From positions 6,937,501 to 7,001,500 of the forward strand of contig NC_135040.1 of NCBI RefSeq assembly GCF_051020975.1: a stretch of 64,000 bases of DNA, in the 5' to 3' direction. Position numbers and translations under genes: made by a program. The notes below the pieces were generated by a model. The model saw only the letters and a program-made list of their open reading frames with translations, had not been told where the DNA came from and made no database searches. Origin of the DNA: Osmia lignaria lignaria. Lineage: Eukaryota > Arthropoda > Insecta > Hymenoptera > Megachilidae. Positions 25,101 through 36,313 of the stretch are shown here, piece by piece. How positions within the stretch are numbered: the stretch's first letter is position 1; each line of letters starts with the position of its first letter.

Positions 25101-28100
25101 GGTGGCTATTGTTCGTTCGAAACGCCTTGTTCTGAATAAGGTTACGCGATACCACGTGTTTCCCGTTTATTCGATTTATCTTTAGGTGGCATCGAGAGCT
25201 TACCACCGGCATCATATCCGTAACGTTGCCCGTGCTAGAATCGTTTCGTCTTGAACGCTTCGATCAACTACCGGCCAGCGAAATGATCTTTTTTCCCCGT
25301 GGCGAATCAGATTGCTTGATTTCTTCGTTTCGTATGCGCCATTCACCTTCCGACCACGGGAGTCCGTCTCCCGTAGTGACAAAGTCAGGGAGTACGTCGA
25401 AAACTGATTGTGACTGTCACGACAGCGAACGAGTCTCCACCCTTCCGGGTCGCGTCGTTCTTGGTGGTCCGCTTATGGGACAGGGATTTCATTTTTTTTT
25501 TTTCTTCCGTCGTCTGTTTGTATGTACCGCCTAACTGTCAGTCCGCGCGATGACCTTCCGTTGACAAATTGAACGAATCTACGTTTAACTCGATGGCTAT
25601 GGGAGCTATCGAATGAGTTATGGTAAAAGGAAGCAATCTGTTTGAATAATTTCGTATAAATTCCATATATCGAAAGTTCAATTTAATTAATGGATTCGGT
25701 TGGCAGGACTCGGGATCCGTTCTCGCTTGTACCCAGTGAACGTGTCAGATACGCCAGGCGAAACGATTATGACACGTTTGTAACTAATTTGTATAATAAA
25801 CAGGACGTACGCTTGACAACAGGAACAGGATGTTGATTAATTTTCATTCAATTTAAAAAATGCATACGAACGGCTAGTTAGACAGAGGTTTGCGTGAACG
25901 ATCGATAAGCTAGATAAAATAATATGAATATTCCGAGGGTAACACGGTTGGAGTAAGAAAAAACAATTCTAGCGCGTTTCGGTATTCGCAGCGATCTTAC
26001 GCAACGATCTTCACCAGCTACTACTCTTCGCTGGGTGGAATGCATTTTACAGTGCCGATAACAAATCACGCGTCTTCATCCATGTTCTGCCTTCGAAGCA
26101 GAAAGGAATGCCATCGGTCGATCGGTCATTCCCCGGTTTCATCCGGTCGATCAGTGAGAGAAGATACCTCCGCTCCTGCCGCGCGTTTCACGATTGGAGA
26201 CAGTATCTGGCTTTATCTGCGGCTAATGTCGTGTAAGAACTACGCCTCCTTCGATCTACTGACGGCCATTTGTTCAGACACTCGTGACCACGAGATGCGC
26301 AGTTCGTTTCAAATTTACCATCCATCGAATTTAGAATGTATCAGAAATCTATCTCCGGTTGAATTTTACAATGTTATATTGCAATGAAAATAAGCGTTGT
26401 ACGACAGTGACTTGCTGCAATTACATGCGTGTAAAACCTTCGGAGCTAAGGAGTAACCCCTGTTCCGTAACGTTCTCCAAGATGGAAGAAGCGTACTAAC
26501 CATTGTAGGTTGAATAATGTCTTCTTTCAGCATTCGTGTAGAGAAATCGATACGTAGGGAGAGTTTGGTTGACCGTGATCCGATCGTGACTCCACGTTGT
26601 CCGTTCAACATTCCGCTCCTCTTTTCTTTCCATTGATACAACGACGATATCGTTCCGATGCGAATCTTTCAGCGTCGCGACGATAATCTTCCGTTAAACG
26701 GTGGTGCGTCGGTGGTGTCTGTTAGGGTCCCTTAGCCCTTACTTTATGCCGGTCGATGGTCGCGGTAAGCCAGCAGCGTAGCTTATCAGAAATCTGAGTC
26801 GCGCAGTGAGCGGCTATTTGTATTCATAAGTCCGCGGGAGGCCGGCGCTCGCCTGCCTGGACCCAATCCTGGGCCCCGTCCTAGCTTCCACGAGCTCCAC
26901 CAGCTTCCCTAGGGATATCGAAACGTTCTGGGTCGTGCTCGAAGGAAATGGAAGCGGATGGAAAGGATAGAGGGCCACGTCATTCAACTAAGGCGCCCTT
27001 CTCGCGGACGTCTCTTAGAACGCGATGTTCCATACATCATCGTTCAAAAGTATTTCATCGTTTCTTCTATACTAAAATAATATAATTTTGTCATTTGAAA
27101 AAATTAATTTCTCGGATTCGTTTGTATAGATAATCGAGAGTGAATTATTTAAGAATCGAACGTGATACGGTGATATTATATTAATTTGGTGGTTCATTAT
27201 GTTTAATTAGTAAAAGGCAGTATTTATTCTATCCGATCAGATACTTTTGAGCGATAGTGTACGTGTGCGTACGTATGTACAGCACGTCCTCTTGGTCGCT
27301 ACGTCGGCCGCGTGTCGGAGAATGTGACCAGTCATCGGGTTATTTAATTTTTCGAGGCACCCCTGTTGCGCATGTTTGCTCAGCCCCGCTGTGAGCACAA
27401 ATTACCTCGCGACCGAATCACCTCCAGCAAAATATTCGGTCCTCGTCCTCTCTCGTCTACTCCTCCCCACGTGGCCGCTGCCAATGGCAAACTGCCATTC
27501 CTGTCGATCACGCTTTCTCCTCTTCCCTTTAATCGAACACCGTTCTTTTCTCCAATCGGATATCTTGGAGAAAGCGACAAACGTTGAAGATAATCGTTTG
27601 ATCGATTCACTGTTTTCCACGATTAAACCGTTCGAAAGGGGGAGAAGGTTTGATCGGTATACGAGGCGTTCGGGATCCATTTGCCGCAATTGCGGAGGTG
27701 TCGAAGCACCAACCTGACCCCCTTACGTCCAAGAGGACACGAGAGCAAAACGGACATGGGCTGCGTCCCCGGACGTGGTCTAGGCGCGTATATATACGGT
27801 CAGCCCACCTCGCTATCTATATGCTAATCCATTGAGATGGTACCCGCAGATTACACCTCGGAATTAGCTCAGAGACTGGGGTATCAGGGCCGCACAGACA
27901 GGACCGAGGGATGTACCTATACCTACCTTTATCCTACCTTATACACGTAACCTGTCCCCGTCCAACGACCGCTCTCGCCCTGCACTTACAACTCCCTCTC
28001 TATACACTTACATACGCGTACACGAGTGGGCGCAGACAGGCACACGTACAGGTGTACCAGTACCTGCTGGAACCGTGGCTCTGCGTTCGGTTGTTGGACC

Positions 28101-31100
28101 TCGGTGACTCGGCACTTCCACTTCGTTAGCCCGTGTTAATAACGTTAAAGAGGATGCGATAAACTCGTTAGGAGACGAAACTGTGACCCAGGATGGGTTA
28201 CGTCTGATCCTCACCACCAACGTAGGCAATTTTCATTCCCGTCGATTCGCGAACGTAAAAGAATTGGATAAGCTTTTGAAAGATTCATTTTCAAATAATT
28301 TGATAACTCGTACAATGGTGTCGATTATCACGGGTAGAGAAGATTGCAACAGAGTGACACTTCCGGCAGGGCAATCGAGCGACGACAATCGTACGATGGC
28401 CATGTGCTCGAGTAGCATGGTAAATTTATTAGTCGACGGGAATATGATCGCGCGACGCGTATTGCGGGACCGAGGTACACCGAGGAACACGATAGGTACG
28501 TACGAATATAATCCTGTCAACGATGGGTGGTCGTAGTATGGGGCGAACGAGCACCGTCGACGTTCCATGTTCTCCATCCGGACCAAATTCGACGTGCCGG
28601 CCGCGAAAATACGAGCTACCGGTTATGAATTACTCCCAACGCCGTACCGCCAGCCTCGGCTAATAATCCTCTCTATGCCGAATTTCTCCACTGTCGTGTA
28701 ATCGTTCGGTACTCGCCTTGTTCAACCTCGCCCGACCGCTTTGCATCCATTGCGTATTTCAATATGAAAACTTCATCGGATCGTTCGGTTATCGGTAACA
28801 GGCTGCTGAACAGCTTGATTTTAACGGACCTCGTTGTGCAGCTTGTAGGACATTGCGTTTGACTTTAATAAAATGTAGAATCATTCTTTTTGGAATTAAT
28901 AATTTTTCGGTGCCAAATTCTTTTGAGAGCACCAAGTCAATTTTCATTAGAATAATTTCGTGAAATTTCCGGAAGTGCCTTTGTCGTCGATTTATCAAAG
29001 GGCCAAGGGTTCCCTAGGCTTGCAGTTAGGGAGGTGGCTCGCGGAGTCGTCCATCGCGCGTATCCGCAAATCCAAACAACGGTCTGCACTTGGACGCGAT
29101 TTCGTCCGAGTGCCGGGTAAACCTTGGGATTATGATCTGCGACGATAGCGGCCGATGGAAATGGCGTTTAGGTAGGTGGGCAGATAGCGTAGGCATTATG
29201 GTGGTCGGTTCGGGAGAGGCGTCGCCGAACCGAACGCTGAATCACCCAGCGAGAGTTTTCCTGTCAGCGGCAGTACGGTCGCCACCATCCGACGAACCGC
29301 CGTGGAATTGCCTCGTACGGCCACGAAATGAATGCGCGAACGCCCATTAGGGGAATAAATCAGCCGAACGTTATCCACAGCGTCGCATAATCGATCTCGC
29401 TAATCCGGGCCTAATCGTTCGTCCGGTAGAAAATTTTCTTTCCAACGATCAGCTCGTTAGAATACCGCGGAAGTGTATTTGGAATTGGAATCGGCTACAC
29501 CACCGAGCTCGGGCTTAGGGCTTGGTTATTAAAATCTGACGGTAATGTGTAACAAACGACAAATATCCACGGTCTAATAATAAAACAAAAGAAAGATCTT
29601 TCGATAAAGTAAAAAGCATTTCGTTGTAATTAAATCAAACGATTCGATAAACTCGGTGCCACAGATGGCAGTACACCGTATATCTGGCGGGTAATCCATA
29701 GCTTCGATAATTCCCTAAATCGTCGATAATCTTTTAAGTGGTTGCCGCAAATAACCGGTATATTAATAGTCGACCACCGCGGCCGAACATTAGCGGGCGC
29801 ATTAAATGGATATCCAGCTTTAATTCGTGAAATCGATCCTCCTTTTCCCATCCCTCCCCTGGCATATCTGGCTTTACGTGCGTCGTGTGGCAGGGATAAA
29901 TTCGAGGGTGCGGCGAGTCGCGAAAATGTTTGGTTAGCATTCGGCTTATTGGCCAGCGAATGTTCGTGCTCTGTTAGGCATGTATGGATGGCCCCCAGGT
30001 TATAATAAAGCTAATTCTGCGGTGCTCTTGAGGCAGCTCGTGCCGCAACATGTTTTGCCTCTCGTCCCATACCAGCCTATCCTTTCTTCCTTTCTCACTC
30101 CTTTTCGCCGTTTCGCCCGATATATCCGACCAACCCTCCCGACTCTTCACCTTCCGACTCGTTGTTACACTCGGTGTCTCTCTTCTTCCGCGTGTTGCAA
30201 CAACCGAATATATTTATACGCCCCCTCGGAGGGTAAGCACGCGTCCGTTTATTAAAACGTTTCCACCCTGAACAGAGCAACCGCGTATACGTTTCGATGC
30301 TAAACTCTCCCGTACTTTTCATTGTCTAGCTAGAAAAGAAACACTCGTTTCAGTCGACACGTGCGCGATTTTCGAGTAGCCTGCCGTTACCTTGGTCACG
30401 TTCGTGAATTTAATTTAATTAGGAGATAGAGGGAATGTTTTCGAGTCGAGGTTGATCGCGAACGATAGTCGGATCGTGGAAATTTCTCATGGTTCCCTTT
30501 TACACTTTCTGTGTTCTTTGTTGCGAGAGGGGTATTTCTTTGGGGGATTCGTGTTCGTGCGATATTTGCATTATCGAATGAAAATGCAGCAGGAGCGAAG
30601 GTTAAATTATTCGAGTCGACGGTCGCGTAATCGTAACGCTTATACGAATAAATAGCGAGTAAAAAATTAGTCTCGAGATAATATCTGAAGGGGCGTCTAC
30701 GCGCAGCGTGAAGTCGTGATTGTCGACGAAATTCATGGAACGAGCTCCGTACGGCTCTGACAAGGCGCCGTGTTACGATCGATGAAACGAGCAGTCCAGA
30801 CTTGCAGCGTGCCTTGTGATCGACGCCGTAGCATTAATTAATTCTCGGTGATCTCAATTAAAATATTAATTACGGAGAAACAATGAACCCGCTGACGGGT
30901 GGAGGCGCCGATCAGAATGGACCTGTCTTCTCGGTTTCTCTTTTTTCCCCCGCTCCCTCTCCCTTCGTATCTTTCTCATTCTGGCTGGCCAGATGAATCG
31001 TAGCGATGCTATTACGATTACCGTCCTCCCATAAGCCTATCTGATAAGCAGCGCATTTATATGGCCAAGGCTGTCGCGGCATCAACGTCGCTGACTTGTC

Positions 31101-33386
31101 CATTCGTTTGGCTCGTTGCGTCAGGCCAGAACGAGCTGATCATTTGCATATTTCTCGTGTCTGTTTCCCGGCCAATCTCATCGAATGTCCGATCGTTTAA
31201 AAAGCAGCGAAACCTACCGGTGACAAGGATCTTAATGTTCTCCTTCGAAAGCAGCGTGTCATTGCTGGCTCGTAGAGTTATTCAAAAAATAGATTGTAAC
31301 GCTGTATATCCGATTATCCTTTAAACGTTACTTAACTTCCTCGCTCTGTCATAAACAAATGACTTTAATCGATCGCCGATTAATGGGTCACGGTACAAGG
31401 ATTAATCCTTTCTCGTCGAATAGAAGAAGGAAGGCAACCGAATCCATTTCACGGGCCATCCGCGCGAGTCCGGTTATCGTCGATACGGCCAGGCAATAAC
31501 AAGCGCTTATTGAAAATACGATTGTCGAATCACTGATGGAGGATAACGTTCGGGACACGTACATAATAAAGACTATTCCGCTCGTGTGTATCGATGCATT
31601 TGCGAGGCACAACTGCAGGGAGAGATGGTCGTATAGCCCAGGAAAGCTGGGAACGTAGTCGGGCTGCACCACCTGACGCGACGGGGGGTCAGTGGTTCTC
31701 ATTTGACCGGTTCAGAGAGAAAATTAGTAAGGGGTAGCAAGTAGAAAAATGTCGCGGTGACACGCGAGTGAGATCGTCTCGGATCGAGTCGAGCAATTTG
31801 CATTCTACGATACGGTGTACGGTAAAGGAGGAGGAGGGCGCACGGTTCTGGGATTAAAGCGAAATTAAATTAAGCGAGGAACGCGAGCTATGCGAGCTTA
31901 ACCCGGGCCCTGTTGATCGGCCTCTCGAATCACGATTTCACTTAAGGACACGCGAGCTGGTGTCGATCGATAGAGATATATCTGGGCCCGGGCTAATGAT
32001 GACTCGACCGAATTCGAGAGCTGCTCAGTCCTCTTGCATCCTCCTCTACCCTCTCGTTGAAAGTAATTTACGAGGAGTCACGATTGATTCGGATACGAGT
32101 GTCGATGTGAGCACCTCGAACGGACGATGCAGCCGTGACGAGTGAAAATACAAACAGTTTAACAGGGATGAGTAGTCGTTTAGCGTTCTTCGGATCAGCC
32201 GCTCCTCGCTCTCCCTCTTCTCTTTTCAACCCTTTTTCTCTACCTCTTTCTTACCTTGCCACGCGAATATAGATACGTATAGCAATTCGTTGCAAACGCC
32301 AGACGAATATGGGGTATTAAAAAAATGAAATAATGCGAATAGATGGAGTGGAAATCGATCGGAAAAATAGGGGTTAAATTGTTAAAGGGTCAACTGTGTA
32401 ATGGTTCTAGGCGCAAATGGGTTAAGCGAGACCATTAGTGCGATTTCACATCGATACGAGTGGATAGGGACCGAGAGTAGACAAAGTTAGCCGCAGGCCG
32501 ATGAAACGCTCGCTGTCCGCTCGGCGGTGGTCGACAGGGGTTGCGTAAGTTGGTCCAACCTCCTGCGGTCTTGCGTCAGAGAATCAATTATTGGATCCGT
32601 ATATCAATCTGATGAGCGGAGCGCGTTCGTGGCGTGCGGCACCCCGCTGCTTTTACGCATTTTCTTCTCCCTGTTCACCCCGCTGTGGGGCGTTGGTAAC
32701 TGTGGAGAGTGCACTTCTCCTCTCCGTATGGTTCAGCACCATATAGAGCGGTCGTACGCGTACGACCGGTTCTCCACGTTTCGAAGGCTCTGTTCGTCCC
32801 GTCCGGTCCCGTCGCGTCGAGCCGCGTCGAGCCGCGTCGGCCGTGACGTAGCCGGTAATGTTGATTTTTCGAAGTCGACTGACTCGTACTGTTTTCTTCT
32901 CTCCGCAGGGCGCCGACGAGGATGACAGCGCTTCCGTTGCCTCGGTAAGTTCATCATCATCATCGTCATCGTCATCGTTTCTCTTCCGTGGATCGTGATT
33001 ATCGCGCGCGCGTCTCCCCCTTCGAACGGATAATTCTTTTCGTGGTCGGGAACGTGCAACGGATTGCGCGTTGCTACGATAAATGCACGCGATCTGGTAT
33101 CGTGATCTTAATTAAAATTTCCCCTTCTAATCGGCTAATGAATCTCACTTCGACCTCCCGATCCGATCCGTTCCGTTCCGTACCGTTCCGTTTCGTTTCG
33201 TTTCGTCTCGCGTTATCGTTCGGTGGCTGAATATCGCGAGTAACCCCTGTTAATCGAGGCAATTATTGCATCGGGAAGCAGCAACTGGACGGGAAGTCAC
33301 GGGAGTGGTTGGTCAGAGCGGCGCAAGGGGATTATCAGGCATTGGCGAAATTGGCTGCGGAGGAACCTCGGCTCGCACGGCTCAAG
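19030..33386 (+). CDS. Sowah: Sosondowah (SOWAH) ankyrin-repeat family protein, N-terminal 290 codons, 6 exons, right-truncated
   Basis: Six exons join in one frame: 19030-19156, 19339-19400, 19773-20162, 21019-21168, 32909-32944 and 33282-33386. The first exon ends in phase 1; all later joins are phase 0. Residues 1-74 form a small winged-helix-like N-terminal domain, opening MATPSELSIEEIRNYLLENG and ending in YLVLKKKY, which is the layout of the SOWAHA-C N-terminal domain. Residues 84-120 are proline-rich. PPVPPRR at 161-167 is a class-II-type SH3 ligand. FRERMQRFNRMASE follows at about 210-223, then an acidic linker, and then EWLVRAAQGDYQALAKLAAE, which resembles the segment preceding the ankyrin repeats in vertebrate SOWAH proteins. 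The ankyrin exons themselves were not found, so they should lie beyond 64000. SOWAH proteins are ankyrin-repeat proteins of poorly known function; no enzymatic role is implied. The start fits: AAGATGGCG has a purine at -3 and G at +4, and the domain begins directly after it. Family assignment is from remembered motifs, not a search. Confidence 0.88.
19157..19338 (+). other. Sowah: Sowah intron 1
   Basis: 182 nt, GTACGT...CGTTACAG. Nothing else seen. Confidence 0.85.
19339..19400 (+). CDS. Sowah: Sowah coding exon 2
   Basis: A 62-nt exon after a 182-nt intron. The acceptor is TTTTCGTTACAG and the donor GAG|GTACGT. It encodes VEARNRFKEYVNTLATIKNEE (first base from exon 1), the amphipathic middle of the winged-helix domain. 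It restores phase 0. Confidence 0.9.
19401..19772 (+). other. Sowah: Sowah intron 2
   Basis: 372 nt, GTACGT...CGTGCAG. The 3' third is AT-rich. No embedded gene seen. Confidence 0.85.
19773..20162 (+). CDS. Sowah: Sowah coding exon 3 (proline-rich linker)
   Basis: A 390-nt, 130-codon exon with acceptor CTTCGTGCAG and donor AAG|GTGAGT. It starts GEKYLVLKKKYRQ, the closing strand and basic end of the winged-helix domain, then passes into a low-complexity linker rich in Pro and Ser. The linker has several S/T-P sites (residues 83-119) and a PPVPPRRKS stretch at 161-169 that fits an SH3 ligand followed by a basic phosphosite. The end is highly charged (KIKIENKENVDRNKGG). Frames open in other registers here are shadows of this exon. 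Confidence 0.9.
20163..21018 (+). other. Sowah: Sowah intron 3
   Basis: 856 nt, GTGAGT...CGTACAG. AT-rich, with a short TG run at 20961-20971 just before the alternative exon 4 acceptor. No embedded gene seen. Confidence 0.75.
21019..21168 (+). CDS. Sowah: Sowah coding exon 4
   Basis: A 50-codon, phase-0 exon after an 856-nt intron. It ends KRSDK before donor AAG|GTAATA. Key stretch: LSFRERMQRFNRMASETDLQ. The acceptor used here (CGTACAG, 21018) has a poor pyrimidine tract. An alternative at 20987 (a TG-rich tract then CTGTGAG) would add the in-frame residues NWQLEILKTVQ at the front. Transcript data are needed to choose; the downstream frame is the same either way. Confidence 0.8.
22180..22195. 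repeat. (TC)n microsatellite
   Basis: Eight TC units inside a longer pyrimidine-rich stretch, 22160-22215. Confidence 0.9.
25068..25098. repeat. (AG)n with adjoining A-rich purine tract
   Basis: AG repeats then AAAAAAAAGAGGAAAA; a polypurine run of about 45 bp from 25056. Confidence 0.9.
30831..30875. promoter_or_regulatory. ATTA-rich patch in Sowah intron 4
   Basis: ATTAATTAATT followed by CAATTAAAATATTAATTACGG: five ATTA cores in 45 bp. Candidate homeodomain sites; a mere AT-rich patch is the alternative. Confidence 0.2.
32702..32777. repeat. Nested inverted repeats forming a cloverleaf-like fold
   Basis: GTGGAGA (32702-32708) pairs with TCTCCAC (32771-32777). Inside are ATGGT/ACCAT (around a TCAGC loop, 32728-32742) and a perfect 20-bp palindrome CGGTCGTACGCGTACGACCG (32749-32768). 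The total length of 76 nt and 7-bp closing stem recall a tRNA, but there is no A box, T-loop GTTCRA or credible anticodon arm, so it is not called as one. It lies 132 nt before Sowah exon 5. Confidence 0.5.
32909..32944 (+). CDS. Sowah: Sowah coding exon 5, acidic micro-exon
   Basis: A 36-nt, 12-codon exon (GADEDDSASVAS) with acceptor TTCTTCTCTCCGCAG and donor TCG|GTAAGT, both strong. It is phase 0 on both sides, so it could be skipped without frame shift. The acidic, serine-rich content would place a casein-kinase-2-like motif just before the ankyrin-leading segment. Its assignment to Sowah rests on position, phase and strand: it lies 11.7 kb beyond exon 4 and 337 nt before exon 6. Confidence 0.7.
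32951..32978. repeat. (CAT/CGT) trinucleotide run
   Basis: TCATCATCATCATCGTCATC-type repeat six bases after the Sowah exon 5 donor. Confidence 0.85.
33161..33210. repeat. CCGTT/CGTTT pentamer array
   Basis: About ten degenerate pentamers grading from CCGAT/CCGTT into CGTTT, inside Sowah intron 5. Confidence 0.85.
33282..33386 (+). CDS. Sowah: Sowah coding exon 6, segment leading into the ankyrin repeats
   Basis: Encodes 35 residues that begin QLDGKSREWLVRAAQGDY and end RLARLK, before donor AAG|GTAAGC. In vertebrate SOWAH proteins a similar helix pair (an E-W-hydrophobic start, then AA-G, then a leucine- and glutamate-rich helix) directly precedes the ankyrin repeats. The acceptor is a tandem AAGCAG (NAGNAG), so start 33279 with one extra glutamine is possible. 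The pyrimidine tract is weak. The next exon should begin the repeats but lies outside what I can find in this window. Confidence 0.82.
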
Positions 33387-35224
33387 GTAAGCGATATTTA
33401 TCTTTTATTTTCTTTCATTTTCTTACAAGTGTATTTCATAAATTGTACACCAGTCCACGCGTGATGCTTCGTACCACGCGTCAGATATTCGCTTCGTATA
33501 AATTACCTTTCGATAGAAAGCAATTCCCGTGTTTCGGTTGCGTGTGCGTCTTCGATCCGGGAAGACGAGTTAAAAAATTGTAGATTCGCGGGCAAGTTGG
33601 CCGATCGTTCACCTATATAGACGGGCACACCGGTCCGTGTACGCGCAATGGATCTCATTGAGTTACGAGCACACCGCCTCGGGTGATAATGACAAAGGTG
33701 GCGGGCCAGAGTTTCGGAAATATAATTACGGTGTGGCTTACCGTAGGCCTGGGATCAGGCCGTTATTACACGCACGGCAGAACTTAACACCTGCGGCGTT
33801 GTAAATTCGCCGTTTTCACGCGCCACCATTGACAGGTCAATAAATCTAAGAGCCCCCGTGGCAATCAGGCAGCCGGTGTATACGAAACCGCCAATATGTG
33901 GAGCGGATCACTAGTGTCCGATAGTAACGAGTTAAGGATTATTCACACTATTCGTATACCTTATCCGATACCGTAACATAGATCTTTGCCAATCCGCTCG
34001 GTATCTCACCTATTTTCCATTTTTTCATTCTTAAAAAAATTTCTTTCTTAAACATTCGCCTATTGGGGATGTTTCAATTTCATTTGAGAGAGACGTTAAA
34101 CGATGATACGTTGAGGAAAACCGTTCACAACGCGATGGTTGCCGTTAACAAGGCTCGTTTTCTGGTCGAATAGTTTGAACTGGCCTTTAACGGGCGCTCG
34201 TGAAACGTAGGAGTGAGGAAGGAACACAGGGGATGAAGGGGCTGTAAAGTGGGGATGTAGCAGGATGGCTGGAGGTGGTTTGCGAAAGGGGATGGAGGTG
34301 GCTCGACCGCACAGGGGATGCGTGCTGAATTCATTCCGCTGGACAAGGTTGCCCCACACCCACCTCCGGCCCACGTCTGCCTCATCCCTTGGGATAAATT
34401 GGCCGAACCCGCGTGTTTGCGGATAACATCGCCGCGATATACGCTCGCCTATGGCCGCCGACGCCGTACGAACGTAACCGTACAACGACGGCCCCCTTTT
34501 TGCCACTGGTCTCGCGTTCCTGGAAATTGGCAACCAACCACGTTCCGTTCCGTTGTCTTTTTCGCGTACGTTCTAGTCACCGTCTATCACGCGTTCAGCT
34601 TTTGCGTGCATCACCGAGAAAACAGTAGAAAAATGTATCTCGTTAAAAATTCTGTTCTTGTTCGAGGAACGCTCGTTTCGTTTGACGGAATGGTAGAAAG
34701 AGGTGGTACTCTGTTGGAAGACCAAGTATTTGTTGAATCAGAAATTTACCGTAACCAATGTTCAGGTGTGCTACATCATTTGCAATCGAGGTTTCAACGT
34801 ACATAGAAACACATATATCCTATATATTAATCCATCGATGAATATGCAACGGTCAGGCAGGTCGGTAGAATGCGAGGGCGATGGGATGCGGGAGACAAAG
34901 TGAAGCAAACGACAGGAAGGGTGTCGTTGTGGGAGGGCAAGGGACGTCGCTAGGCATTCCAATTACTCCCCCGTTAATTAAATCAACACGGAAGCTAATC
35001 AACGTTACTCTCCCACTCGTCGTTTCTCTCCCGGTTGGCCGAATTTTTCTCTCGGACAAATAAATCAGACGATTGAAGGATAACCGAACGAACGGGAAAA
35101 TCGTGTCCCATGGCTGATCGCGGCTGAAGATGGTCGCGGTGAATAATTGATAGAGGTTCGATTCAACGTTCAACACGAAAAGACGGATCGCCCCTTTTCT
35201 CTTTTGCATCGATTAACCGTCATC

Positions 35225-35244
35225 GATCGCGCTTTTGCGCGATC
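35225..35244. repeat. Perfect hairpin, 8-bp stem and TTTT loop
   Basis: GATCGCGC-TTTT-GCGCGATC. Short perfect inverted repeat in non-coding DNA. Confidence 0.6.
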
Positions 35245-35574
35245 CCTTACGAGGCAACCGTCAACAGTCACGCCGCGTAGCTTTTTATTTTTCTTTTCTC
35301 CTGGATGCTTTACGAGCCCGTATTAAAGAGCCGTTCGCACACGTGGCCTACGTGATCCATGTTCGAACCTCCTGGACACGACCATTGTATTCCCTAGCTG
35401 GGTCAGGTGTACACGCTCGTCGTGGTACCGTGTGTGCCCATTATACTTTATTAACCGACGCGTCTGGCATCGCGATAGATTCGTCTGTTCAATTTCTGCG
35501 TGCGTCCCGTTCCGATGCAAGACTGGTAAACAAAGCTCTGACGCATCGTTTCGCAATCCGTTCTTTTACTCTTT

Positions 35575-35751
35575 TCAATGAAATCCTTTGAATCCTTCGT
35601 AGAATGTTCGCTTCTCATCGAAAAATAAAATATCGGAACGGAAAGCCATTAACAACGCGGAAAACAATTTTATTCGATATTTTCGATTTATCTTATCGCG
35701 TGTAATCTCACTCCTTCCGCTTGTATCATCAGTTACATGACACCCTGTATA
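35575..35751 (-). mobile_element. Fragment of a dispersed hymenopteran-type repeat, TACAGGGTGT end
   Basis: On the minus strand it begins TATACAGGGTGTCATGTAAC and continues with GGTACAAGCGGAAAGG-like and CGAAAATATCGAATAAAA stretches (actual bases GATACAAGCGGAAGGAG and then TCGAAAATATCGAATAAAAT). I recall this order of motifs from an abundant dispersed repeat in ant and bee genomes. No protein is encoded. The left boundary is approximate, and the family name is unknown to me. Confidence 0.45.
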
Positions 35752-36240
35752 TTGGCCGTTGAACACGGGTTCAGCATCCGTCCGTGTATTTATCCGCTGG
35801 TATCGGTTGGTTTAATAACGCCAGGCAATCAGAAGGTGTTCCCTCCTACCTACAACTTCTGCATTCGCAGCCACCTCCTCCCTCCCCCCTATCTCGCCGA
35901 TAAATAATAACCATTTGTATCGGATTCTAATTACTCGCTCTAAGCAAACAAATAAACGGCAGGCCGATGAGGAGACGCGGACCGTGAGAGGGGCAGGTTT
36001 AATGTTATGGTGGCTGCAGGCTGATTTAAGGAGTGTGGGACCGCCCACCTCGAAGATGCATCTTCGGCTCGGCCATCGGTCCACCTGTTATGAGTGTTTC
36101 AACGCCACTGTGCGTTCTTCTTTTTCTCGATTCGCTTCTCGATACCTGTTGCCGATACCGAGCCGAGAAAAACATCGAAAATACCGTGGCGTAATTAAAT
36201 TGCCACGAATCGCGATCCTCCGGTTTGAACATTCCCACCG

Positions 36241-36313
36241 GATGGCTACCATCTTGCTAGAAATGTCATTTATTTTAATACGGCCATCTTGGCACCCTAC
36301 AATCGTAGCCATT
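36241..36313. promoter_or_regulatory. Cluster of Pho/YY1-like GCCAT sites
   Basis: Within 73 bp there are four related motifs: ATGGC (36242-36246), CCATCTT (36249-36255), GCCATCTTGG (36283-36292, close to the full consensus) and GCCATT (36308-36313). A further GCCAT is at 36072-36076. Such clusters occur in Polycomb response elements and YY1-bound enhancers of insects; that role here is an inference. Confidence 0.3.

Larger units (their letters stand above)
21169..32908 (+). other. Sowah: Sowah intron 4, 11.7 kb, no gene seen inside
   Basis: The interval runs from the exon 4 donor GTAATA to the exon 5 acceptor CTCCGCAG. Open frames of 60-138 codons occur on both strands, but none shows recognisable motifs, and several pairs overlap antisense (for example 28183-28536 against 28233-28586), as expected for chance frames in stop-poor DNA. 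It contains a (TC)n tract at 22180-22195, an (AG)n tract at 25068-25098, an ATTA-rich patch at 30831-30875 and a cloverleaf-like inverted repeat at 32702-32777. The remainder looks like ordinary non-coding DNA. Confidence 0.65.
32945..33281 (+). other. Sowah: Sowah intron 5
   Basis: 337 nt. It begins GTAAGT followed directly by a (CAT/CGT)n run (32951-32978) and includes a CCGTT/CGTTT pentamer array at 33161-33210. It ends in a tandem AAGCAG acceptor. Confidence 0.75.

Noticed and set aside
27860..27900. A-box-like TAGCTCAGAGACTGG suggesting a tRNA gene
   Set aside because: No B box within the usual distance and no matching acceptor stem.
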